Shown piece by piece: positions 57,386 through 64,000 of a DNA stretch of 64,000 nt (position 1 is the stretch's first letter; each line of letters begins with the position of its first letter). The notes beneath the pieces are model-generated. The model was not told the DNA's origin. It worked only from the letters and a program-made list of their open reading frames with translations, and did no database searches. Location of the stretch: NCBI RefSeq assembly GCF_019973615.1, contig NZ_AP024238.1:3617989-3681988 (forward strand), given 5' to 3'. The translations under genes and the position numbers were made by a program. The stretch is from Rhodoferax lithotrophicus (lineage in GTDB: Bacteria > Pseudomonadota > Gammaproteobacteria > Burkholderiales > Burkholderiaceae_C).

Positions 57386-57434
57386 TTTTCAATAGCTTCT
57401 TACGCTTATATATCAAACTCAGAAGGCCGATTTG
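57386..57434 (+). repeat. Dispersed palindromic element between the acyltransferase gene and dctP
   Basis: Reads CAATAGCTTCTTACGCTTAT then ATCAAACTCAGAAGGCCGATTT. The left half is excellent, the right half degenerate. It lies 30 bp after the acyltransferase stop in a convergent junction. Confidence 0.7.
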
Positions 57435-57482
57435 TTATAAATTTTGTTCATTCCCCGGTGAAGGTAGGGGCCGTGTGATTAC

Positions 57483-57513
57483 AACAAACCAGGCTCTGAC
57501 ATTCGTTGCCTGG
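57483..57513 (-). terminator. Candidate terminator of the TRAP operon
   Basis: On the minus strand CCAGGC (57513-57508) pairs with GCCTGG (57494-57489) around a 13-base loop, followed by TTTGTTGT. It begins 2 bp past the dctP stop, in the right place to end the gntK-dctQMP transcript. Confidence 0.5.
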
Positions 57514-57514
57514 G

Positions 57515-58534
57515 TTACTTGGCAGCCCGAATTTTCTTCAACTCAGCTTGTGTTTCGTTCCACAAATCCATGCCCACATCGGCAGCGATCAGGGCGTACA
57601 CCTTGGTCAGCTTGTCGCGCATACGTGTGGCTTCAGCGGGTGACAATTCATTGATCTCCATCCCCTTGGCTTTCAGGTTGGCCATGGCTTTGGAGGCCTC
57701 GTCGCGCGTGTCTTTGCGCTCAAAATCACGGCTGGTCTTGGCGGCATCACTCAGCACTTTTTGCTCGTCTTTGGACAAGCCATCCCACCATTTTTTGCTG
57801 ACGGTGACAATCCACGGGCTGTACACGTGGTTGGTCACCGTCATGTACTTCTGCACTTCATAGAACTTGCTCGACAAAATGGTATTGAACGGGTTTTCCT
57901 GACCATCCACCGTTTTGGTTTCCAGCGCGCTGAACAGTTCGGAAAATGCCATCGGGATGGCATTGGCCCCCAGGGTCTGGAAGCTGCTCAAGAACACATT
58001 GTTTTGCATCACACGCAGTTTGATGCCGTTCATGTCTTCCATCTTGGTGATGGCACGTTTGCTGTTGGTCAGGTTGCGAAAACCGTTTTCCCAATAGGCC
58101 AGTCCGACCAGGCCCTTGTCTTGCAGTTTGGCGCTCACCTTTTCGCCAATCGGGCCGTCAAGCAGAATGTCGGCCTCCTTGGTGTTACTGATCAGGAACG
58201 GCGTGTCCCACAGTGCCATTTCCTTGGTGATGCCCACCAGTGTGGCGGTGGAGCCCACCATCATTTCCTGTGCGCCACCAATCAGGGCTTGCTGCATCTG
58301 GTTGTCCGGGCCAAGGGCAGCGGCACCAATGGCGCGCACTTTCATCTTGCCACCCGACAGTCGCGCCACCTCGTCGGCAAACACCTTGGCGGCACGGCCC
58401 TGGTTACTCTGCTCGTTCAGGCCATAACCAAAGCGGATCAGACGCGGTTTGATGTCTTGTGCAAGCGCTGAAAACGAGGCACAAAGCACAGCGGTGCTGG
58501 CCATGGCAACAAAGGTTCTGCGAAGAAAAGTCAT
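57515..58534 (-). CDS. TRAP transporter solute-binding protein (DctP family)
   Basis: Periplasmic receptor of a sodium-coupled TRAP transporter. Signal peptide (RRTFVAMASTAVLCASFSALA), then the DctP pattern NQGRAAKVFADEVARLSGGKMKVRAIG, the substrate-carboxylate Arg in NSKRAITKMEDMNGIKLRVMQN, and AFSELFSALETKTVDGQENPFNT. 339 residues from ATG 58534 (GGAGA upstream). The linked gluconokinase suggests gluconate or a similar sugar acid as substrate (inference). Confidence 0.93.
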   Translation of the reverse strand: MTFLRRTFVAMASTAVLCASFSALAQDIKPRLIRFGYGLNEQSNQGRAAKVFADEVARLSGGKMKVRAIGAAALGPDNQMQQALIGGAQEMMVGSTATLVGITKEMALWDTPFLISNTKEADILLDGPIGEKVSAKLQDKGLVGLAYWENGFRNLTNSKRAITKMEDMNGIKLRVMQNNVFLSSFQTLGANAIPMAFSELFSALETKTVDGQENPFNTILSSKFYEVQKYMTVTNHVYSPWIVTVSKKWWDGLSKDEQKVLSDAAKTSRDFERKDTRDEASKAMANLKAKGMEINELSPAEATRMRDKLTKVYALIAADVGMDLWNETQAELKKIRAAK

Positions 58535-58573
58535 GATATGTCTCCAGAAGTTAAGGAAAGAACAAGGCAAGCA

Positions 58574-59866
58574 TCAGCGCATCCACGCCACTGGCGCGGT
58601 CACGATCTGCGGGAACAACACAAACAGAAGCAGAATCACCGTGTAGGTGATCAAAAATGGATTCACCCCTTTGATGACCTGGTGCATGGACATACGCCCC
58701 ACACCCGCTACCACGTTAAGCACGGTACCGACTGGCGGCGTGATCAGCCCAATGGCACCGTTCAGCACAAACATCAAGCCAAAATAAACGGGGTCAATAC
58801 CCGCCTTGACCGCAATTGGCAGCATCACCGGCGCAAAAATCAGAATGGTGGGCGTCAGATCCAGCGCGGTGCCAATCACCACCAACACAAGCATCATCAC
58901 CAGCATCAAAAGTTTGGGGCTATCCACCAATGGCCCCAGCCATCCGGTCAGCACATTCGGCAAGTCTGCCAAAGTGATCATGTAACTGGCCACCTGGGCA
59001 CCGGCGCACAAAAACATCACGATGGCGGTTGTTTTGGAGGCACGCACCAGTACATCATGAACTTGCACCCACTTCATTTCACGGTGAATGAACAAGGAAA
59101 CGATCAGTGCATAAAACGCGGCCACCACCGCGGCTTCGGTCGGCGTGAAGACACCGGTTTTCATACCGCCAATGATGATGATGGGCATCAATAAAGCCCA
59201 AAAGGCTTTGAATGTCGCGGTGACCCGTTCTCTCATGGGCAGCGGTGTGCCTTGGGGCAAGTCCAGATCACGCAGCACCCATTTCCAGGCGGCAATGAGT
59301 CCCACCCCCATGATCAGCCCTGGCACGATGCCCGAAAGAAAGAGCAACGAAATCGAGGTGTTGGTGGTCACCCCGTAGATGATGAAAGGCATGCTGGGCG
59401 GGATGATCGGCGCAATGATGCCGCCAGAGGCAATCAAGCCGGCCGAAGTGGCCATCGGATACCCTTGCTGACGCATCATGGGCAGCAAAATCGTGGCCAA
59501 GGCCGCCGTATCCGCCAGGGCTGAGCCACTCATGCTGGCCATCAACACCGCAGCACCAATCGCCACAAAGCCCAGTCCGCCGCGAATGTGACCAACCCAG
59601 GCTTGCGCCATGCTGATGATGCGTTGGCTGATGCCACCCGCATTCATCAGTTCACCCGCCAAAATAAAGAACGGTACCGCCAACAGCGGAAAACTATCCA
59701 CCCCCGCCACCAGGTTTTGCGCCAGCAGTTGGGTGTCCCAAAACTCAAGCACCCAGGCCATGCCTGCGCCAGTGAGTACCAGCGCCATGGCCATGTTCAT
59801 GCCTATACCCATCAGGGCCAGCATGCCGACGGTGAAAACAATAAATGCCAAACCTTCGTTGCTCAT
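58574..59866 (-). CDS. TRAP transporter large permease (DctM family)
   Basis: Twelve-helix transport subunit, 430 residues. Typical blocks: LLAVPFFILAGELMNAGGISQRI, GSALADTAALATILLPMM, GGIIAPIIPPSMPFIIYGV and LNGAIGLITPPVGTVLNVVAGVGRM, the last one a strong family signature. 3 bp after dctQ and 39 bp before dctP on the same strand. Confidence 0.96.
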   Translation of the reverse strand: MSNEGLAFIVFTVGMLALMGIGMNMAMALVLTGAGMAWVLEFWDTQLLAQNLVAGVDSFPLLAVPFFILAGELMNAGGISQRIISMAQAWVGHIRGGLGFVAIGAAVLMASMSGSALADTAALATILLPMMRQQGYPMATSAGLIASGGIIAPIIPPSMPFIIYGVTTNTSISLLFLSGIVPGLIMGVGLIAAWKWVLRDLDLPQGTPLPMRERVTATFKAFWALLMPIIIIGGMKTGVFTPTEAAVVAAFYALIVSLFIHREMKWVQVHDVLVRASKTTAIVMFLCAGAQVASYMITLADLPNVLTGWLGPLVDSPKLLMLVMMLVLVVIGTALDLTPTILIFAPVMLPIAVKAGIDPVYFGLMFVLNGAIGLITPPVGTVLNVVAGVGRMSMHQVIKGVNPFLITYTVILLLFVLFPQIVTAPVAWMR

Positions 59867-59869
59867 GTT

Positions 59870-60382
59870 TTACTCCACATCTGTGCCGTGACCCAAGTCC
59901 AGCGGTGTCCGTTTAACCAATTCAATCAAAGCCATGAGGCCAATCGCCAAAGCACATAACAGTGCCGGAAGCGGCAACAAGGCGGTGGGATACCGCAGCA
60001 CGACCGAATAACTGTCCAAACCCACCACCACCTGCTGCCAGGCACCCCAGCCAATCAGGCTGCAAGCCAGCACCACCAGACATCGAATCAACAAGGTGAG
60101 CGCCATCATCAGTTGGGGATGCTTGTGCAAACCGGCCACCAGACTGGTGAACGCCATGTGTTCGCCGGCGGGATAGGCCGCCGTGGCACCGATAAAAACC
60201 ATCCAGACAAACAGCAACCTTGAAAGCTCTTCACTGGCTGCGATACCACTGCCAAAACCGTAGCGCAGAACCACATTCACAAACACCGATACCGCCATGA
60301 CACCCAGGCAGACAGCCATGGCAGTTTGGCTCCATCGGGTGAACAGCGATGGTTTGCGGGAAGTGTCAAGCGTCGTTCTCAT
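59870..60382 (-). CDS. TRAP transporter small permease (DctQ family)
   Basis: Four-helix small subunit, 170 residues: AVCLGVMAVSVFVNVVLRYGFG, EELSRLLFVWMVFIGATAAY, LTLLIRCLVVLACSLIGWG and LPALLCALAIGLMALIELV. The RY-GFG and EELSRLLFVWMVFIGA blocks are characteristic. The start overlaps the gluconokinase stop by 4 bp. Confidence 0.95.
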   Translation of the reverse strand: MRTTLDTSRKPSLFTRWSQTAMAVCLGVMAVSVFVNVVLRYGFGSGIAASEELSRLLFVWMVFIGATAAYPAGEHMAFTSLVAGLHKHPQLMMALTLLIRCLVVLACSLIGWGAWQQVVVGLDSYSVVLRYPTALLPLPALLCALAIGLMALIELVKRTPLDLGHGTDVE

Positions 60383-60885
60383 GCGACCTCCTTGGTTTGT
60401 AACCAGGTGCTTACCTGCTGCTGCAATTGCATCAGGGGTTGTGTGGCATCCAGGGTCAACACCCTTGGCTCCGCGCTGGGCACTTCCAGCGTGGCAAATT
60501 GGCTGTCTACCAAATTGGTGGAGAAAAAATGCTCATGAGCGCGCGCCAACACCCGCGCCTGTGCTTGCTCACGACTGATGTCCAGAAACGCAAAATGCAA
60601 CTCAGGGCAAGCCTGGCGCAATCGGTTGCGGTAAGCACGCTTCAAAGCCGAACAGGTCAGCACCACCCCTTGTGGATGCGCCATCAATTGCTGCGCCAGG
60701 GTATCCAGCCAGCCCGCACGGTCAGCATCGGTCAGGGCAATCCCCTGACTCATCTTGGCACGGTTGCTTTCGCCATGAAAGTCGTCGCCTTCAATCAGCG
60801 GCAAGCCTTGCGCCTGAGCCAGTGTGTGCCCCAAGCTGGATTTGCCGCAACCGGCCACGCCCATGATCACAATGGAAGGATTCAT
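60379..60885 (-). CDS. gntK: Gluconokinase
   Basis: Phosphorylates gluconate to 6-phosphogluconate. P-loop GVAGCGKSSLG near residue 9, GDDFHGESNRAKMSQGIALTDADR (substrate region) and CSALKRAYRNRLRQACPELHFAFL are diagnostic. 168 residues, usual size. It is the first gene of gntK-dctQMP, and a 14-bp palindromic operator lies 10-23 bp before its start codon. Confidence 0.96.
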   Translation of the reverse strand: MNPSIVIMGVAGCGKSSLGHTLAQAQGLPLIEGDDFHGESNRAKMSQGIALTDADRAGWLDTLAQQLMAHPQGVVLTCSALKRAYRNRLRQACPELHFAFLDISREQAQARVLARAHEHFFSTNLVDSQFATLEVPSAEPRVLTLDATQPLMQLQQQVSTWLQTKEVA

Positions 60886-60894
60886 TTGGTTAAT

Positions 60895-60908
60895 GGATAG
60901 CGCTATCC
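60895..60908. promoter_or_regulatory. Operator palindrome upstream of gntK
   Basis: Perfect palindrome GGATAGCGCTATCC, 10 bp before the gntK start. An identical copy sits 112 bp away upstream of the LacI-type regulator. The centre CG step and even symmetry fit LacI-family operators. Confidence 0.8.
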
Positions 60909-60991
60909 AAGTCAGTTAAATAAAAAGACAAGTCACGACCAAAATCCGTTGAGCTGAGCGTTGTATACGCCACAATTCAGAAACTTTGGGC

Positions 60992-61021
60992 TTGACCTTG
61001 TCGTTCGGATAGCGCTATCCT
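60992..61021 (+). promoter_or_regulatory. Candidate promoter of the LacI-type regulator gene
   Basis: TTGACC (60992-60997) and TATCCT (61016-61021) with an 18-base spacer. The second operator (61007-61020) covers the spacer and -10, so bound repressor would block this promoter, which predicts autoregulation. Confidence 0.5.
61007..61020. promoter_or_regulatory. Operator palindrome upstream of the LacI-type regulator gene
   Basis: Second perfect GGATAGCGCTATCC, 40 bp before the regulator start codon and overlapping its likely promoter. With the copy at gntK, two sites about 10.7 helical turns apart could allow a repression loop. Confidence 0.8.
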
Positions 61022-61059
61022 ACACCCAAGCTTCGTTTCAAAAATAAGTATTTACCCCT

Positions 61060-62091
61060 ATGCCGACTGCCAAACCATCTCCCCGATCCCGCGCCACTGG
61101 CCGTGTCACTCTGGCAGATGTGGCTCGTGCTGCGGGGGTCAGCCCTATCACCGTGTCGCGGGCGCTGCGCGGCGAGCGTGCGGTGGATGCCGAATTGGTG
61201 GCCCGGGTGCAGGCTGCTGCCACCGACCTGGGTTATGTGCCCGACCCCGCAGCACGTGCGCTGGCCTCGCGCCACAGTGCGCAGGTAGTGGTGCTGGTAC
61301 CCATGTTGTCCAACGCCCTGTTCGTGGATTTGCTTGAAGCCGTCCAGCGCACGCTGCGGCCAGCGGGTTTTCAGATGCTGATGGGGGTAACACACTATGA
61401 CCCCGCCGAAGAAGAGGTGTTGTTGCGTGAACTGCTGTTGCACCGGCCAGCGGGCCTGCTGGTGACCGGTTTTGAGCGTACCGAGGCGGCCAAAAAACTC
61501 ATACACCAAAGCCAGATACCCTGCGTCCATTTGATGGAAACTGCCGGCGCGGAAGGGGTGAACAGCGTTGGTTTTTCGCAAAAGGATGCGGGGGCTGAAT
61601 TGACTCGGCATTTGTTGCTGCGTGGTCGGCACCGGGTCATTTTTGCAGGGGCACAACTTGATCCGCGCACACTACAGCGGCTTGAGGGCTGGCGTGACGA
61701 GATGACTCAGGCGGGCCTGTATCACCCTGAGCTGGAATGGCTGGACCCAGCCCCCTCCTCCATGGCACTTGGTGGCCGGATGCTGAGTGACATTCTGGAC
61801 AAACACCCTGATGTAGATGCCATCTTTTTTTGCAACGATGACCTGGCGCAAGGTGCCCTGCTGGCTGCCAGCCGCTTGGGTATCCAGGTACCAGAACGTG
61901 TGGCCATCGCGGGGTTCAATGACTTGACCGGCAGTGACCAGATGGTGCCCACCTTGACCACGGTGCGTACCCCGCGTTCAGAGATCGGCTCTGCCGCCGC
62001 CAGCATGCTGCTGGCGCTGATCAGAGGCGAAACGGTGGAACCCCGCTGTGTTGATCTTTCCTACACCTTGCAGGTGCGTGAGAGCACCTGA
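61060..62091 (+). CDS. LacI-family transcriptional regulator (GntR-like gluconate repressor)
   Basis: 343 residues. N-terminal helix-turn-helix VTLADVARAAGVSPITVSRALRG, hinge helix region YVPDPAARALASRHS, then a periplasmic-binding-like effector domain (VVVLVPMLSNALFVDLLEAV, AIFFCNDDLAQGALLAASRLG, VAIAGFNDLTGSDQMVPTLTTVR). Divergent from gntK, so it most likely represses the gntK-TRAP operon and itself, released by gluconate or a phosphorylated product (family knowledge plus context). Confidence 0.92.
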   Translation: MPTAKPSPRSRATGRVTLADVARAAGVSPITVSRALRGERAVDAELVARVQAAATDLGYVPDPAARALASRHSAQVVVLVPMLSNALFVDLLEAVQRTLRPAGFQMLMGVTHYDPAEEEVLLRELLLHRPAGLLVTGFERTEAAKKLIHQSQIPCVHLMETAGAEGVNSVGFSQKDAGAELTRHLLLRGRHRVIFAGAQLDPRTLQRLEGWRDEMTQAGLYHPELEWLDPAPSSMALGGRMLSDILDKHPDVDAIFFCNDDLAQGALLAASRLGIQVPERVAIAGFNDLTGSDQMVPTLTTVRTPRSEIGSAAASMLLALIRGETVEPRCVDLSYTLQVREST

Positions 62092-62147
62092 TCACCTGAC
62101 TCACACCAGCACTCAATCTCTCGTTTCGAAGGCTTCAAGGGTTTGAG

Positions 62148-62167
62148 GCTTGGCATTGGTGCCAAGC
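62148..62167. terminator. Hairpin downstream of the LacI-type regulator gene
   Basis: Perfect 8-bp arms GCTTGGCA and TGCCAAGC around TTGG, 57 bp after the regulator stop. No T-run follows on the plus strand, so it may be a weak terminator or an RNA-processing hairpin. The remaining 62168-62319 is very AT-rich with repeated ATCGATT/AATCG motifs. Confidence 0.4.
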
Positions 62168-62319
62168 AAGAGCCTATTTGTTCGAAATTGAACGCTTTAA
62201 CCGAAAAAATCAATTTAAACGACTAAATCGATTAAATCGCTTTACACGATTATTTCGATGCGATAGACTTGCTTTCAAAGGGATTCATCTCGAGTTCTGA
62301 TCACTTCATTTTTCCTGCC

Positions 62320-62838
62320 ATGAATAGCAAGCCACCTACCGTTGAAACGGCAACAACACCCCCCCTTATCCAAACGACTGGTGAATACCTGAGTTTTCGC
62401 CTGGGCCGCGAAGAGTACGGCATTGATATTCTGAATGTGCAGGAAATCCGTGGTTATGACGAGCCCACCCGCATGTTCAGTGCTCAACCGTTTGTCAAAG
62501 GCGTGATGAACCTGCGTGGGGTCATCGTGCCCATCATCGATATGCGTATCAAGTTCGGACTCAGCGAAGTGGTTTATGACGGGTTAACCGTCATCATCGT
62601 GCTCAATATCGGCCAGCGCGTGGTGGGGATGGTGGTTGATTCGGTCTCTGACGTGATCAAACTCCAAGCCACGGACATCCAGCCTGCACCTCAATGCAGC
62701 AATGCGCTGGAAACCGAACACATCATCGGCCTGGGCACGGTGCAAAACGGCGACAGCCCACGCATGCTGATTTTGCTGGACATCCAAAAACTCATGTCCA
62801 GTGCGGACATGGGCCTGGTATCCCAGGCCATGCACTGA
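62320..62838 (+). CDS. cheW: Chemotaxis coupling protein CheW
   Basis: Adaptor between chemoreceptors and the kinase CheA. 172 residues with one CheW domain: [53 protein letters not shown] and a closing [11 protein letters not shown]. The start at ATG 62320 leaves a short Thr/Pro-rich leader before the domain. The chemoreceptor gene follows 45 bp later, so they are likely one transcript. Confidence 0.95.
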   Translation: MNSKPPTVETATTPPLIQTTGEYLSFRLGREEYGIDILNVQEIRGYDEPTRMFSAQPFVKGVMNLRGVIVPIIDMRIKFGLSEVVYDGLTVIIVLNIGQRVVGMVVDSVSDVIKLQATDIQPAPQCSNALETEHIIGLGTVQNGDSPRMLILLDIQKLMSSADMGLVSQAMH

Positions 62839-62883
62839 GCTGGCAACCAACACCATACACCCTTCATTGATGAAAGATCACCC

Positions 62884-64000
62884 ATGAATCAGCTCAAAAT
62901 TTCCACCCGACTGAGCCTACTGATTGCACTTATGTCGGCACTCCTGATTGTCATCGGCAGTTTTGGTTTGAATGGCATCAGCCAAACCAACGATGCCCTC
63001 AAATCCGTGTACGAAGACCGAACCGTACCTATCGGACAGATTGCCGAGATTAACGCACTGAACCTGCGCAACCGCCTGGCCATAGCCGGTGCGCTGCTCG
63101 ACCCGACACCCGGAGAAATCAATCAGGGAATTGCCGATATCACAGCCAACATCACAAGCATCCAAAAAATATGGGTCTCCTACGCGAGCAGCAACCTGAC
63201 ACCCGAGGAGGACCGGTTGGCTAAAAAACTGGCTGAAGATCGTGCTCGGTTTGTGCAGGAAGGCCTTCAGCCAACCATTGCAGCCTTGCGCGCCAACGAC
63301 ATGGATGGTGCACGTCAGTTGGTATTTGAAAAAATACGTACGCTGTATGCGCCGGTGCGAGAAGACATTAACAATTTAATGCAGCTTCAAGTGGATGTAG
63401 CTCAACACGAATACACCGCAGCACAGGCCCGTTATGAAGCCCAGCGCTGGTGGTTTATAGGCACTATTCTGGCCGGACTGCTGGTAGCGATCTTGCTGGG
63501 TATCGGAATGATTCGCAGCATCTCCCGCTCGCTGGGGAAAGCACTGACCATTGCCAATGCGGTGGCCCAAGGTGATTTGAGCCACCACATTCAACTGGAT
63601 GGCAAAGACGAAGTGTCCCAGGTGCTGGTTGCCCTGTCTGACATGCAAGGCAGCTTGTCCAAAGTGGTCAACACCGTGCGACAGGGCTCTGAAAGTGTGG
63701 CTGCTGCCAGCTCACAAATTGCACAAGCCAACCATGACCTCAGTGCCCGCACAGAAAGTCAGGCCAGTGCCCTGGAAGAAACCGCTGCCTCCATGGAGCA
63801 ACTCAGCGCCACGGTCAAGCAAAATGCCGATAGCGCCACACAGGCCAATCAACTGGCTCTGAGCGCCAGTGCCACGGCGGTTCATGGCGGCGAAGTGGTC
63901 GCCCAGGTGGTGGAAACCATGAAGCACATCAACGACTCGTCCAAACGTATTTTTGACATCATCAGCGTCATTGACAGTATTGCTTTTCAAACCAATATCC
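62884..64000 (+). CDS. Methyl-accepting chemotaxis protein, N-terminal part (cut by window edge)
   Basis: 372 codons visible, open at the window end. TM1 at about residues 10-31 (LSLLIALMSALLIVIGSFGL), a periplasmic four-helix-bundle sensor (Tar/4HB type, with KSVYEDRTVPIGQIAEINAL), TM2 at about 189-210 (WWFIGTILAGLLVAILLGIG), then HAMP and the beginning of the signalling helix with methylation-type SARTESQASALEETAASMEQ. Ligand unknown. Follows cheW in the same direction. Confidence 0.95.
   Translation, partial: MNQLKISTRLSLLIALMSALLIVIGSFGLNGISQTNDALKSVYEDRTVPIGQIAEINALNLRNRLAIAGALLDPTPGEINQGIADITANITSIQKIWVSYASSNLTPEEDRLAKKLAEDRARFVQEGLQPTIAALRANDMDGARQLVFEKIRTLYAPVREDINNLMQLQVDVAQHEYTAAQARYEAQRWWFIGTILAGLLVAILLGIGMIRSISRSLGKALTIANAVAQGDLSHHIQLDGKDEVSQVLVALSDMQGSLSKVVNTVRQGSESVAAASSQIAQANHDLSARTESQASALEETAASMEQLSATVKQNADSATQANQLALSASATAVHGGEVVAQVVETMKHINDSSKRIFDIISVIDSIAFQTNI

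Noticed and set aside
3525..57434. CRISPR-like repeat array
   Set aside because: The repeats are kilobases apart, imperfect and palindromic, without regular spacers or cas genes.
1..64000. tRNA or rRNA genes
   Set aside because: No cloverleaf-like sequences or conserved rRNA blocks were recognised in any gap; almost all space is coding and no gap exceeds 300 bp.

Overview
The window reads as a chromosomal segment of a betaproteobacterium in the order Burkholderiales, most likely family Comamonadaceae (Rhodoferax/Polaromonas-like). This rests on gene order and protein features: petABC with a PVWY-type cytochrome b, the run mlaFEDACB - yadGH-like ABC exporter - ibaG - murA - hisGDCBHAFIE - hinT - tatABC, pilMNOPQ upstream of aroKB and dgt, and paired LpxL-type acyltransferases divergent from metK. 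The family is an inference from style and synteny, not a database match.

Layout. 1-4420 (minus): the end of a bc1 cluster (petA, petB, start of petC), then pdxA, a Nif3-like protein and a YkgJ-like cysteine cluster protein. 4497-5642 (plus): an inner-membrane HtrA/DegS-type protease. 5706-22330 (minus): one long co-oriented block running mlaF to tatC, with outer-membrane lipid transport, an ABC exporter, ibaG, murA, the histidine pathway and Tat export. 22387-28631 (minus): glutamate synthase gltBD. 28813-29511: a RAYT (REP-associated tyrosine transposase). 29540-34533 (minus): a glycine-zipper lipoprotein, a methyltransferase, a DUF1415 protein, dgt, aroB and aroK. 34537-41379 (minus): pilMNOPQ plus an Ig-like lipoprotein. 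41648-44041 (plus): penicillin-binding protein 1A. 44060-47980: cyaY, lptM, msrPQ, cytochrome c4 and engB. 48022-57356: two lipid A acyltransferases, metK, and a cell-envelope sugar/lipid cluster (GT9, GtrA, GT39, a membrane protein, a sialidase-like protein, a PlsC-like acyltransferase). 57515-62091: a TRAP transporter, gluconokinase and LacI-type regulator module. 62320-64000: cheW and the start of a chemoreceptor gene.

How the genes work together. Most content is housekeeping: respiration (bc1, c4), amino-acid synthesis (His, Glu, aromatic, Met/SAM), envelope building and maintenance (MurA, PBP1A, Mla, LptM, LpxL), protein export and repair (Tat, MsrPQ, HtrA) and type IV pili. MsrP is itself a Tat substrate. 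The TRAP/gntK/gntR module is bracketed by two identical 14-bp palindromic operators.

The most unusual signal is not a gene. A dispersed imperfectly palindromic element of about 45-50 bp (roughly AATAGCT..T.GCGCTTAT....AAGCGCTAGAGGC.A.TTT) occurs in eleven convincing copies plus two weak ones. Copies occupy every convergent gene junction that has room, several his-operon junctions and two coding regions (Nif3-like gene and gltB 3' end). None is seen in a divergent promoter region. One copy touches the RAYT stop codon, which suggests a REP-like family mobilised by that enzyme or a relative. No CRISPR array, rRNA, tRNA, prophage or classical insertion sequence was seen.
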